Source of the DNA: Mycobacterium colombiense
GTDB lineage: Bacteria; Actinomycetota; Actinomycetes; Mycobacteriales; Mycobacteriaceae
Reading direction: 5' to 3'
NCBI RefSeq assembly: GCF_003284975.1
Contig: NZ_QMEU01000002.1
Coordinates: 62,001-126,000, forward strand
Length of the DNA stretch: 64,000 nucleotides
The notes under the pieces are model-generated. The model had not been told where the DNA came from. It worked only from the letters and a program-made list of their open reading frames with translations, and did no database searches. A program made the position numbers and the translations under genes. Positions 26,513-35,105 of the stretch are shown in pieces; within the stretch, counting starts at the first letter, position 1, and every line of letters begins with the position of its first letter.

Positions 26513-28129
26513 ATGTCATGGGACCACGAAGCCGATGTCGTCGTGCTCGGCAGTGGTGGCGCCGGCCTTACGGCCGCGCTGACCGCAGCCGTGGCGGGTG
26601 CCTCGGTGGAGGTTTACGAAAAGGCCTTGACCGTCGGCGGGACCACGGCCGTGTCGGGTGGCATCGTGTGGATCCCCGCCCACAACCGTTCTCCGGACGG
26701 CGAATTGACCCCGGCCGACGCGTTGCGATATCTGCGCGCGCAGTCGCTCGGTTCGATGGACGACGAGCTGGTGGAAACGTTCGTGCGCACCGGCCCGGCG
26801 ATGCTCGACTTCATCGAGGCGCACAGCGGTCTTCAGTTCGAGATCGCCACCGGCTTTCCCGACTATCGTCCCGAGCTACCGGGCGGACAACCGGCCGGTG
26901 GCAGGTCGCTGAGCGCCGCCCCCTTCGACCTGGCTCAGTTGGGCGAATGGGCAACTCGCATCACGTCTTTCCCGGCCGACTGGTCCAACGTCGGGTTCGA
27001 CGCCGAGACCAGGGCGCGCCTGCACGCGGCGATCGACGAACGAACCAGCCATCTGTGCGTGGCCGGCACCGCGCTGATCGCGGGACTGCTCACGGGCCTG
27101 CTGGACGCGGGGGTGACCCCACACACCAATGCCCGCGCCGAAGGCCTCATCGCCGACGGCGCAGAAGTCACCGGGGTGCGCGTGGCCCTGGCGGATCGGA
27201 CGATCAGTGTTCGCGCCCGGCACGGCGTCATCCTGGGCACCGGCGGCTTCGAGTGGGATCCGGCTCTGACACAAGCCTTTCTACGTGGCCCCATGCACGG
27301 GGCGGTCTCTCCGCCCAACAACACCGGTGACGGCTTGCGCATGGCGATGGAGCGGGGCGCCGACCTGGCCAACATGGGCGAAGCGTGGTGGGTGCCGATC
27401 GTGCAGATCCCGGGCGACACCATCGAGGGCAAGCCCCGCAGCCGCAGCGTGCGATTGGAGAGGACGCGGCCGCGCAGCATCATCGTCAACTCGGCCGGCC
27501 GCCGCTTCGTCAACGAGGCGTGTGATTACAACTCGATGGCCGGCGCCTTTCATTACCTGGACCCTCGCGGCGGCTACGTCAACGACCGCGGGTGGATGGT
27601 GTTCGATTCGATTCACCTGCAGCGCTATGGGTTTCTCGGTATCGAACCGGGACAGCCCGTCCCGGACTGGTTCTGCGAGTCGGCAGACCTCGCCGAGTTG
27701 GCCGCCAAGACCAGTATCGACGCCGACGGGCTGGCCCACACCGTCGAGAGCTGGAACCGTCATGTAGCCGCCGGCGCAGACCCCGACTTCGGTCGCGGCT
27801 CGAGCGCCTACGACGGCTACTGGGGCGACGACAGCGCGACCACCCCGGCCGGTAAGACCCTGGGCCCCATCGACACCGCGCCCTTCTACGCGGTGCCGGT
27901 GAGCATCGGCGCAATGGGCACCAAGGGCGGCCCGCGCACCGATCACGACGCCCGCGTCCTGCACGTCGGTGGCGAGCCGATACCGGGTCTTTTCGCCGCG
28001 GGCAACGCGATGGGCGGCGTGACCGGGCGGGCCTACGGTGGTGCCGGCGGAACACTTGGCCCGGCAATGGTTTTCGGCTACCGTGCCGGCCACGCGGCCG
28101 CCACCGGAAAGTCGGTCGACCTGAAATAG
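26513..28129 (+). CDS. FAD-dependent dehydrogenase (KstD/fumarate reductase family)
   Basis: 538 residues. VVVLGSGGAGLTAALTAAVAG at about 9-29, EKALTVGGTTAVSGGIVW, and C-terminal GLFAAGNAMGGVTGRAYGGAGGTLGPAMVFGY. Same family as the gene at 20497 but clearly divergent. ATG at 26513, 26 bp after the IclR gene. The presence of two such dehydrogenases, one on each side of one regulator, suggests two successive desaturations of a cyclic substrate, perhaps toward aromatisation before MhpA. Confidence 0.85.
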   Translation: MSWDHEADVVVLGSGGAGLTAALTAAVAGASVEVYEKALTVGGTTAVSGGIVWIPAHNRSPDGELTPADALRYLRAQSLGSMDDELVETFVRTGPAMLDFIEAHSGLQFEIATGFPDYRPELPGGQPAGGRSLSAAPFDLAQLGEWATRITSFPADWSNVGFDAETRARLHAAIDERTSHLCVAGTALIAGLLTGLLDAGVTPHTNARAEGLIADGAEVTGVRVALADRTISVRARHGVILGTGGFEWDPALTQAFLRGPMHGAVSPPNNTGDGLRMAMERGADLANMGEAWWVPIVQIPGDTIEGKPRSRSVRLERTRPRSIIVNSAGRRFVNEACDYNSMAGAFHYLDPRGGYVNDRGWMVFDSIHLQRYGFLGIEPGQPVPDWFCESADLAELAAKTSIDADGLAHTVESWNRHVAAGADPDFGRGSSAYDGYWGDDSATTPAGKTLGPIDTAPFYAVPVSIGAMGTKGGPRTDHDARVLHVGGEPIPGLFAAGNAMGGVTGRAYGGAGGTLGPAMVFGYRAGHAAATGKSVDLK

Positions 28130-28141
28130 GGGTTTCTCTCG

Positions 28142-28885
28142 ATGGTCGCCTACGACCGGATCGGTGCCAGCTATCGCAGCACTCGCCGACCCGACCCGCG
28201 AATCGGTTCGCAGGTGCAGGCCGCGCTCGCCGCGATGGGCACCGTCGTCAACGTCGGGGCCGGCACGGGATCGTATGAACCGGCGCAAACGGTCGTCGCG
28301 GTGGAGCCCAGCATGGTGATGATCGCTCAACGTCCACCGGGCTCTGCGCCGTGCGTGCAGGCATTGGCGGAGGCTATGCCCCTGCGGGACAAATGCGTTG
28401 ACGCGGCAATGGCGATGCTGACCGTGCATCACTGGGGTGATCTCGCCGCCGGGATCAGCGAATTGCGCCGAGTCACCCGCCACCGGATCGTGGTGCTGAC
28501 ATGGGATCAGTCGGTGATTGAAAACTACTGGTTACTGACTGAATACTTGCCCGATGCCGCTCGGATCAACCAGGCGCTGTATGTACCGATCGAGCGCCTC
28601 GTGGAGCTGCTGGGAGGTGCGCAGGTGCAGACCGTGCCCATCCCGCACGACTGCACCGACGGATTCGGTGCGGCCTTTTGGCGCCGACCCCACGCCTATC
28701 TTGATCCCACGGTCCGCGCCGGCATTTCGATGCTGGCGTACGCGGATGGGGACTCCCTGGCCACGGGGCTGGCCCGGCTGGCGGCCGACCTGGAATCCGG
28801 ACGATGGCAGCAGGCACACGCGGAATTGCTTGAACGCCAACACTTCGATGCCGGCTACCGCCTCCTCATCACCGACGACGGCTGA
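28142..28885 (+). CDS. class I SAM-dependent methyltransferase
   Basis: 247 residues. Motif I VVNVGAGTGSYEP at about 36-48, then VVAVEPS and an acidic/aromatic core AAMAMLTVHHWGDL, as in UbiE/type 11 methyltransferases. Third gene of the IclR strand, 12 bp after the flavoprotein gene. A hairpin overlaps its stop. The target is unknown; a role in the catabolic pathway is not obvious and it may be a passenger. Confidence 0.82.
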   Translation: MVAYDRIGASYRSTRRPDPRIGSQVQAALAAMGTVVNVGAGTGSYEPAQTVVAVEPSMVMIAQRPPGSAPCVQALAEAMPLRDKCVDAAMAMLTVHHWGDLAAGISELRRVTRHRIVVLTWDQSVIENYWLLTEYLPDAARINQALYVPIERLVELLGGAQVQTVPIPHDCTDGFGAAFWRRPHAYLDPTVRAGISMLAYADGDSLATGLARLAADLESGRWQQAHAELLERQHFDAGYRLLITDDG

Positions 28886-28931
28886 GACAGGCGAGTCTCA
28901 TCTGTGCTAGCGCCGGTGATAGCGCAGATGA
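28883..28931. terminator. two overlapping hairpins after the methyltransferase gene
   Basis: TGAGAC-N6-GTCTCA (28883-28900) begins with the stop codon. A longer one pairs 28898-28909 with 28920-28931 (TCATCTGTGCTA against TAGCGCAGATGA, one mismatch in 12). They share bases and so exclude each other. No T-run follows, so termination would be of the mycobacterial non-canonical type, or the structure could be an operator. Confidence 0.45.
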
Positions 28932-29255
28932 AGGCTCACCGCATACCGGGTGATGATCGATAGCCGACGGTCAACTGCACGACAGCAACGCTTTTCGCGC
29001 TAGGCGCCAGTGCCGCTCGAGCGTGTGGACGTCCGGGAAGGTGGTCGGTGCGCTGAATCGGTTGTTCGGCCCGCACAGGTGCGCGACTGCTGCTGCGCTC
29101 GCGCGGCCGGGAGTGTACGAAATCTCCATATATTCACGAACGACATTGATGTTGCGCTGTTCGTCGGGCGTGGGTTGGTCTGTGGTCGCGTGGTGCGCTG
29201 ACTATTCTTGCTGCATGGCTACCTCCCGGCGAGGTGCATACCCGCGAGTGTGTCG
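28932..29255. other. 324 bp without a supported gene
   Basis: Lies between the convergent methyltransferase and narS genes. Short frames here have no recognisable protein features and poor starts. It marks the junction between the mhp block and the conserved narS-narL block. Nothing else seen. Confidence 0.5.
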
Positions 29256-30533
29256 TTAATTCCTCAACGGCACTTCGACGCAGACATGGGTTCCCACCGG
29301 GGCATCGAGAAACATCAGGGCTCCCCCGGCGGCTTCCACCCGAGCCCGATGCGATGCCAGCCCGATGTGCCCTTCGCCCAGCCGCCGCGCCACCGTCTCC
29401 TGGCGCAACCCCACACCGTCGTCGACCACATGCAAAACACAGGTCCGGTCGGTGACCCCGAGCATGACCGTCGCGTGCCGGGCCCGAGCGTGCTGGACCA
29501 CGTTGGACAGTAACTCGCGCACCGCCCCGAACACGACGGCGTCGATGTCGCGGCGCCCCGAGTAGTCGATGTCGGTGGTGATGTCGATGCCAGAACGCTG
29601 CGCGGTGAACTCGGCGAGCTGCTGCACGGCGGCGCCCAGCCCGACCTGCTCGAGCACCGCCGGATGCAGCTCGAAAGTGGCCTGCCGCAGCCGTTCCGAG
29701 GCCAGCTGCAAGCCCCCCAGCGCCCGGCCCACACGATCGTCGCCCTCGAACGCCGCGTCCAATTCGACGAGCTCCTGGCGCACCGCCAGGATGTCTTGCA
29801 GCGGCCCGTCGTGAATGAATTCCGAGATCCGGCGCGCTGCCTCGTCGGAGGCGTTCATCGTCTGGGCCAGCAACTCCTCCCGCAGCGCGCTCAATCCGGC
29901 CACCGAGCGAGTGTGGCGCTCCTCGATGCGCACCACCAGAAAGGCTGCGCAACAAAGGAATGCATAGAGCAGGAACCGAAACCCCGCCTCGGCCAACCTA
30001 ACCGCGCTCGACATCACCGGATCCTGCAGCACGGCAATGGCGAACCCGAGCATGGAGAAGATCAGCACCGCCGCCGCTCGGCGCGAGGAGACGTCCAGCC
30101 CCAAAAGGACGGGCAGCATGGCCATGATCAGCAGCGGGTAGATCCCGTTGGTGGACAACAGCTGAAAGACCGTCAGCGCGACGATGTCGATGACGGTGAA
30201 CGCAAACGGCTCCAGCCGGCCGATCGCGACCAGTCGGCCCATCCCGATCCATCGTCGGAAAGGTGCGAAAGCCAGCCCTAATGCACAAAGCGCGACGAGT
30301 GCGTACAGGACGATCAGGACGCTTTCCTGCGGCCACTCCGATCGGCTGGTGCCGATGATCATGGCCGCGACCATGAGGCCGACCACTCCGATGCGCAGTA
30401 CCGAGCCGATGCGGTACGAGCGCAACTGGTGAACCGTGCGCACCCGCTCCAGCTCTGCGTCACCGGCTACCGCCACCCGATCACCGTACTCATCCGCGTC
30501 CGTCCCCCCGAAGCAAACGGGAAAATGACTCAT
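29256..30533 (-). CDS. narS: NarS-like sensor histidine kinase
   Basis: 425 residues. Five or six hydrophobic segments between about residues 45 and 200, then a HisKA_3 dimerisation helix with phospho-acceptor His241 in FIHDGPLQDIL, and a HATPase_c domain with VRELLSNVVQHARA (N box) and VVDDGVGL. Membrane sensor of the NarL-type family; matches the partner of M. tuberculosis NarL (Rv0845) in size and position. ATG at 30533, divergent from narL with 56 bp between. The signal is not shown by the sequence. Confidence 0.88.
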   Translation of the reverse strand: MSHFPVCFGGTDADEYGDRVAVAGDAELERVRTVHQLRSYRIGSVLRIGVVGLMVAAMIIGTSRSEWPQESVLIVLYALVALCALGLAFAPFRRWIGMGRLVAIGRLEPFAFTVIDIVALTVFQLLSTNGIYPLLIMAMLPVLLGLDVSSRRAAAVLIFSMLGFAIAVLQDPVMSSAVRLAEAGFRFLLYAFLCCAAFLVVRIEERHTRSVAGLSALREELLAQTMNASDEAARRISEFIHDGPLQDILAVRQELVELDAAFEGDDRVGRALGGLQLASERLRQATFELHPAVLEQVGLGAAVQQLAEFTAQRSGIDITTDIDYSGRRDIDAVVFGAVRELLSNVVQHARARHATVMLGVTDRTCVLHVVDDGVGLRQETVARRLGEGHIGLASHRARVEAAGGALMFLDAPVGTHVCVEVPLRN

Positions 30534-30589
30534 CGTGCCGTCCGGAGAACGCGAACGTCGCTGCTCGGCAAACCGCTAGACTCGTCACC

Positions 30590-31243
30590 ATGGTCGGCGC
30601 GGCTACCCCGGAAAAGGTGCGCGTGGTCGTCGGCGATGACCACCCACTTTTTCGCGAGGGCGTGGTGCGGGCCCTGTCGTCGAGTGGTTCGGTGAACGTC
30701 GTCGGTGAGGCGGAAGACGGCTCTGCCGCATTGGAATTGATCAGATCGCACGTGCCCGACGTCGCGTTGCTCGACTACCGGATGCCCGGCTTGGACGGCG
30801 CCCAGGTGGCGGCGGCGGTACGAACGCAGGGGTTGTGCACCCGGGTGCTGCTGATCTCCGCGCACGACGAGTCGGCGATCGTGTACCAGGCGTTGCAACA
30901 GGGCGCCGCCGGGTTCGTGCTCAAGGACTCGACGCGCAGCGAGATCGTCAAGGCCGTGCTCGACTGCGCGCAGGGCCGCGACGTGCTCGCACCGGCGCTC
31001 GTCGGTGGCCTTGCCGCAGAGATCCGGCAGCGTGCGGAGCCGTCGGCACCCGTGCTCAGTGCGCGCGAGCGTGAGGTGCTCAACCGGATCGCCCGCGGTC
31101 AAAGCATCCCCGCGATCGCCGGTGAGCTCTTCGTGGCCCCGTCGACGGTCAAAACGCACGTGCAACGCCTCTACGAGAAGCTCGGCGTCGGCGATCGCGC
31201 GGCCGCCGTCGCCGAGGCAATGCGGCAAGGTCTGCTCAGCTAG
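30590..31243 (+). CDS. narL: NarL-type response regulator
   Basis: 217 residues. Receiver domain with acidic GDDHPLF and phospho-acceptor Asp62 in LLDYRMPG; C-terminal LuxR helix-turn-helix with LSAREREVLNRIARGQSIPAIA and PSTVKTHVQRLYEKL. Nearly identical in pattern to what I recall of Rv0844c, including PEKVRVVVGDDHPLFREGVV. TAGACT ends 7 nt before the ATG, so the message may be leaderless. Phosphorylated by NarS and acts as a DNA-binding regulator. Confidence 0.92.
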   Translation: MVGAATPEKVRVVVGDDHPLFREGVVRALSSSGSVNVVGEAEDGSAALELIRSHVPDVALLDYRMPGLDGAQVAAAVRTQGLCTRVLLISAHDESAIVYQALQQGAAGFVLKDSTRSEIVKAVLDCAQGRDVLAPALVGGLAAEIRQRAEPSAPVLSAREREVLNRIARGQSIPAIAGELFVAPSTVKTHVQRLYEKLGVGDRAAAVAEAMRQGLLS

Positions 31244-32135
31244 CGGCCGACCAGGGATTCGGCTTGGGCGTGGACGTGATCTGCCGCGCCCGCACCACTG
31301 CTTTGGCGGAGGCGATGGCCTCGGCGATCAGGTGGCGTGCCCCCCGTTCCACCTCGCACAGGTGATCGCCGCTGCCGCCGGCCGCGATCAGCTGGCGGCG
31401 TGCGAAGACCAACGGGTCCACGGCAATGGGGTGGTTCGTCTGATAGGTGATCGCCTCGACCAGGGCGGGGCCGTCACCGGCGCTCGCGCGGTGCACCGCT
31501 TCGGCGACCGAGTCGGCCACCGCCACAACGTCCCTGCCATCGACCGACAGCATGGGCATCGCGTCGAATTCGTAGGCGCGCCGGCGCGCGTTCGTTCCAC
31601 CGCGGATATTTTCCACGACGAACACCACCGGCAGCCGCCATTGCACGGCAATCTTTGCGGCCGTGGTGAACTCGACGGAGTGGGTGTCGCGGCCTCTAAC
31701 GACGCACAAACTGACGTTGCCCTCGCCGGTCAGGCGCTGCGTGTTGGCGTCACCCAGCGCGAACATAGTCGATTGACCAAGAGCGCTTTCGTTGGCCAGC
31801 GACCGTTTCCAGTCAGCGACCCCGGCGCCGACACGGCGCCGCGGGCCGATGATGTCGGCGATGGCCGGGCCTAGGGGAAGGGTCAGGCCGACCTGCTGGG
31901 CGTGCCGGAATTGCTGGGTGGTGGCGTTGACGAGATCGCCGGGCCGCAGAGCCGCAACCGCGCCGATCGCCACCGCCTCTTGGCCGAATTCGGTTCGCGT
32001 GGCGTCGTCGATCAGGCCGTCGACCTCAAGCTCCTCCAACGCCATGTCGAGCAGTCGCAGTACCCACATTCGCCGATACAGCTCCAGGTGGTCATGACGG
32101 TCGAGCGCTGCCGAGGCCTGGGGGGTGTGCGTCAT
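31236..32135 (-). CDS. degenerate 2-oxoacid dehydrogenase E1-alpha-like protein
   Basis: 299 residues resembling the alpha subunit of thiamine diphosphate E1 components (LYRRMWVLRLLD, TEFGQEAVAIGAVAALRPGD, LPVVFVVENIRGGTNARR). The thiamine-binding GDG...NN motif is altered: the expected GDGATSEG is replaced by VRGRDTHSVEF and the terminal Asn pair by EN. The family needs an E1-beta partner and an E2; none is nearby. It overlaps the end of narL by 8 bp on the opposite strand, as expected for the Rv0843 position. It is probably not a functioning dehydrogenase subunit and may bind another ligand. Confidence 0.78.
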   Translation of the reverse strand: MTHTPQASAALDRHDHLELYRRMWVLRLLDMALEELEVDGLIDDATRTEFGQEAVAIGAVAALRPGDLVNATTQQFRHAQQVGLTLPLGPAIADIIGPRRRVGAGVADWKRSLANESALGQSTMFALGDANTQRLTGEGNVSLCVVRGRDTHSVEFTTAAKIAVQWRLPVVFVVENIRGGTNARRRAYEFDAMPMLSVDGRDVVAVADSVAEAVHRASAGDGPALVEAITYQTNHPIAVDPLVFARRQLIAAGGSGDHLCEVERGARHLIAEAIASAKAVVRARQITSTPKPNPWSAAS

Positions 32136-32277
32136 GCCGGATCTCCTAACTCGATGGCCGAGGTGGCCGCCGCGTCGAACACGACCTCAACGTAGGGCGA
32201 TTGCGCGCGTGCCACCTCCGCCGATCGGCCCGCAAACGTGATGAATGCCCGTTCCCCCGATTGGGGGACAACCGGGC

Positions 32278-33165
32278 TCAGTCGGTCCGGCGTGGGGGAG
32301 GTGTGATCAGCTGATCGGCGGCCGTGTAGGGGTCCTGGTTGCCGTCGACGACCGCCTCGGCGAGCCGGTCGAGATCCGGCTGGGTCCGCAGCCTGGTCTG
32401 CGCGAGGGACAAAATCTGCGCCCGCGCCCGCGCCAGCCGGCGGGCGCGGCTGTCGGTGCGGCGATGGTCCTCGATGGCAGCCATCAGGTCGTCGATGCCC
32501 TCGCCCCGGGCGGCGATCAGGGAGACGATCGGGGCACTGGTTTCGGCCCGCAGGTCCCGAACCGTCTGTTCGGCACCGTCGCGGTCCGCCTTATTGACCG
32601 CCACGATGTCGGCGACTTCCAGCACGCCCGCCTTGGCGGCCTGAACCGCGTCTCCCGCACCGGGATTGAGGATGACGACCGTCGGGTCGGCGACGGCGGC
32701 GATCTCGATCTCGGACTGGCCCACCCCCACCGTCTCCAGCAGGACGACGTCATAGCCGATCGCCCCCAACAGCCGGATGGCCGCCGGAACCGCGGCGGCC
32801 AGGCCGCCAAGGTGCCCACGGGTGGCCACCGAACGGATCAGGACGTCGGAGTCGTTGATATGGGCGGCCATCCGAATTCGATCACCCAGCAGCGCACCCC
32901 CACTGAACGGGGACGAGGGGTCCACCGCCAACACCGCCACCCGGGAACCGCGTTTGCGGTAGGCACCGACCAGCGCGGCGACCGTCGTCGACTTTCCCGC
33001 CCCCGGGGGGCCGGTGATGCCGACGACCGGGCCCATGCCGCCCGGCGACGACCCGATACTCGCCAAGACCTCGTCGCGCTGATCGCCCTCGACCAGGCTG
33101 AGCAGCCGACCGGCCGCGCGGGGAGATCCATTGCGCGCGCGGGCAATCAGGTCAGCGATGATCAT
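32278..33165 (-). CDS. MeaB/ArgK-type GTPase, chaperone of B12-dependent acyl-CoA mutase
   Basis: 295 residues. Walker A GPPGAGKST at 52-60, VLAVDPSSPFSGGALLGDRIRM, ETVGVGQSE and NKADRDGAE are G-protein motifs of the MeaB family, which loads and protects cobalamin in methylmalonyl- and isobutyryl-CoA mutases. ATG at 33165, 7 bp after the thiolase stop, so it is in an operon with that thiolase. A mutase lacking a local MeaB is encoded at 48-50 kb; I infer that these work together. Confidence 0.9.
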   Translation of the reverse strand: MIIADLIARARNGSPRAAGRLLSLVEGDQRDEVLASIGSSPGGMGPVVGITGPPGAGKSTTVAALVGAYRKRGSRVAVLAVDPSSPFSGGALLGDRIRMAAHINDSDVLIRSVATRGHLGGLAAAVPAAIRLLGAIGYDVVLLETVGVGQSEIEIAAVADPTVVILNPGAGDAVQAAKAGVLEVADIVAVNKADRDGAEQTVRDLRAETSAPIVSLIAARGEGIDDLMAAIEDHRRTDSRARRLARARAQILSLAQTRLRTQPDLDRLAEAVVDGNQDPYTAADQLITPPPRRTD

Positions 33166-33172
33166 GTACGCA

Positions 33173-34312
33173 TTATGGAGCCGCGACCTCAATCACCGTC
33201 GCCGAGCCCATCCCGCCGCCCGCACACATCGCCGCGACGCCGATGCCACCGCCGCGGCGGCGCAATTCGTGCACCAGGGTGACCAGCATCCGGGCGCCGG
33301 TGGCCGCGACGGGGTGGCCCAGCGAGCAACCGCTGCCGCTGACGTTGACCTTGTCGGGGTCGAGCTCGAGCAGCTTGATGGTGGCCACGCACATCGCGGC
33401 GAACGCTTCGTTGATCTCGAACAGGTCCACGTCCGCGATCGAAAGTCCGCCTCGCTTAAGGGCTTTCGGTATCGCTTCCACCGGCGCCAGGCCGGTGATC
33501 GCGGGGTCGACGCCGACGGATGCCCAGGATCGGATGGTGGCCAGCGCGGGCAGCCCGAGCCGGTCGCTGGCGATCGTCAGCACCGCGGCGCCGTCGTTGG
33601 CGCCGCAGGCATTGCCGGCGGTGATCGAGAAGCCCTTGATTTCTGGGTGCAGCGGCTTGAGCGCGGCCAGCTTCTCCATGCTGGTGTCCCGGCGCGGGTG
33701 CTCGTCGACCGCGAACAACCCGTGCGGCGTTTCGATCGGCACGATCTCCTCTTTGAAGCGGCCTTCGTCAATGGCGGCGATGGCGTTGCGGTGTGAGCGC
33801 AGCGCCCAGGCGTCCATCTCCTCGCGACTCACCTCGGCCTTGACCGCGGCATTCCAGCCCACGGTGATCGACATGTCCATGTTGGGGGCGTCGGGCCGGT
33901 CCGGGTGGGTCGGCGGAAACCAGTCGACCCACTCGCCGTCCACCTGCATCCGCGACCTGGGTGACGTCGACGCCGAGTTCACGCCCCCGGCGATGACGAG
34001 CTGGTCCATGCCCGCGCGCACGCCGGCGGCCGCGGTCTGCACGGCCGCCTGCCCCGCCGCGCAGTGCCGGTTGTTGGCCAATCCAGGCACCTGCGTCAGC
34101 CCTGCGGTGACGGCGGCGTGGCGGGCGAGCACGCCCCCGCCGTAGAGACCCTCGCCCAGGATCACGTCGTCGACCTGCGTCGGGTCCAAATCCTTGGCGG
34201 CCTCGCAGACGACGTGGTGGGCCAGGTCGAATGCACTGGTGTCGCGCAGCGTGCCCTTGCGAGCGGTGCCGATGGGGGTGCGCAGGGCGGACACGATGAC
34301 GGCTTCAGACAC
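33173..34312 (-). CDS. acetyl-CoA C-acyltransferase (thiolase)
   Basis: 379 residues. Catalytic Cys84 in NNRHCAAGQAA, the GHPVAATGAR His region and final Cys in MCAGGGMGSATV, all thiolase landmarks. It cleaves a 3-ketoacyl-CoA with CoA in beta-oxidation. GTG start at 34312. First of a two-gene operon with the MeaB gene. An inverted repeat GAGAAT-CGT-ATTCTC lies 58 bp upstream and matches the operator between the CoA ligase and ferredoxin genes, which places this thiolase in the same pathway. Confidence 0.92.
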   Translation of the reverse strand: MSEAVIVSALRTPIGTARKGTLRDTSAFDLAHHVVCEAAKDLDPTQVDDVILGEGLYGGGVLARHAAVTAGLTQVPGLANNRHCAAGQAAVQTAAAGVRAGMDQLVIAGGVNSASTSPRSRMQVDGEWVDWFPPTHPDRPDAPNMDMSITVGWNAAVKAEVSREEMDAWALRSHRNAIAAIDEGRFKEEIVPIETPHGLFAVDEHPRRDTSMEKLAALKPLHPEIKGFSITAGNACGANDGAAVLTIASDRLGLPALATIRSWASVGVDPAITGLAPVEAIPKALKRGGLSIADVDLFEINEAFAAMCVATIKLLELDPDKVNVSGSGCSLGHPVAATGARMLVTLVHELRRRGGGIGVAAMCAGGGMGSATVIEVAAP

Positions 34313-34367
34313 GGGTCGTTCTCCAGTTCAGCCAGCGGGTACGGGCCCGCAGAGGCGCCCGCATTTA

Positions 34368-34385
34368 GTGAGAATCGTATTCTCT
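34368..34385. promoter_or_regulatory. GAGAAT-N3-ATTCTC operator upstream of thiolase
   Basis: GTGAGAATCGTATTCTCT contains 6-bp arms GAGAAT/ATTCTC with a CGT spacer. It differs from the copy at 41215-41232 at one of 18 positions. On the minus strand it includes TACGAT, a plausible -10, so a repressor bound here would block the thiolase-MeaB promoter. Confidence 0.65.
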
Positions 34386-34422
34386 CATTGCGAGAGTGTG
34401 AGTCGCAACAAGCGCCCGCCGA

Positions 34423-34941
34423 TCAGTTGGTGCGGTCGGACCATCCCGCCGGCAGATGTTCGGGACCGGTGTCGATGACGCTCTCGTCGTCGGCACCGAC
34501 GTATTCGAACAGGGTGATGTAGGCGAATTCCGGGACCTCGTAGATCGGGTAGGTCGGGCCTTGATCCCGGTAGGCCCGCATCTCATCCAGGTGTTCGTTC
34601 TGGAAGCAGACCGTGCGCTCACCGTGCTGCCGGATCCACTGGGGAAAGAAGATGACCCCGTGAACGCGGCGTTTGGCGGGCAGGACGTTGACGGCCACGC
34701 AGGTGCCGGTGGGTTCGGACCACGACAGTTTGAAGTTGTCATCGTCGAGTTGGACGAGGTCGACGTGCTGGCCTTTGACCCAGCGGCCGCCGACGTGCCC
34801 GGAGTGGATCCGGTAGTCGATGGTGTGGGCATTCTTGACGTACATCTCGTATTGCCAACCGTTGGCGTAGGTGTAGATGAAGCGGTGCCCGACGATTCCC
34901 GAAAGGTCTTGCGCGGGAATGGGATTGTCAACATTCGTCAT
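34423..34941 (-). CDS. padC: phenolic acid decarboxylase
   Basis: 172 residues. [42 protein letters not shown] and [11 protein letters not shown] align from memory with Bacillus PadC along the whole length. Catalytic tyrosines (Tyr23, Tyr25) and Glu76 are present. It removes the carboxyl group of ferulic, p-coumaric or caffeic acid to give a vinylphenol without a cofactor. ATG at 34941 with GGGGAGG upstream. It stands alone, between the thiolase promoter and a divergent membrane protein gene, and may have been acquired. Confidence 0.93.
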   Translation of the reverse strand: MTNVDNPIPAQDLSGIVGHRFIYTYANGWQYEMYVKNAHTIDYRIHSGHVGGRWVKGQHVDLVQLDDDNFKLSWSEPTGTCVAVNVLPAKRRVHGVIFFPQWIRQHGERTVCFQNEHLDEMRAYRDQGPTYPIYEVPEFAYITLFEYVGADDESVIDTGPEHLPAGWSDRTN

Positions 34942-35105
34942 TGCCGTACCTCCCCGTTTGGGCTGCAGCTTCTGCACTGGGAAATCCTGCCGGGAACGCG
35001 GGCTGCTGCGGCAACCACGCCCGTCAACGTCGAGGTTCCTGCACTGTCCTTCGACAGTATCGGCCATAGCGGTATGCCGGTAGTGAATATGTGAGACTGA
35101 CTCCG

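Noticed and set aside
29010..29259. Small plus-strand frames of 63 and 78 codons
   Set aside because: Cys/Arg-rich low-quality composition, no ribosome site, no family resemblance.
31236..32135. Functional pyruvate/branched-chain dehydrogenase E1-alpha
   Set aside because: Thiamine-binding motif is altered and no partner subunits are encoded nearby.
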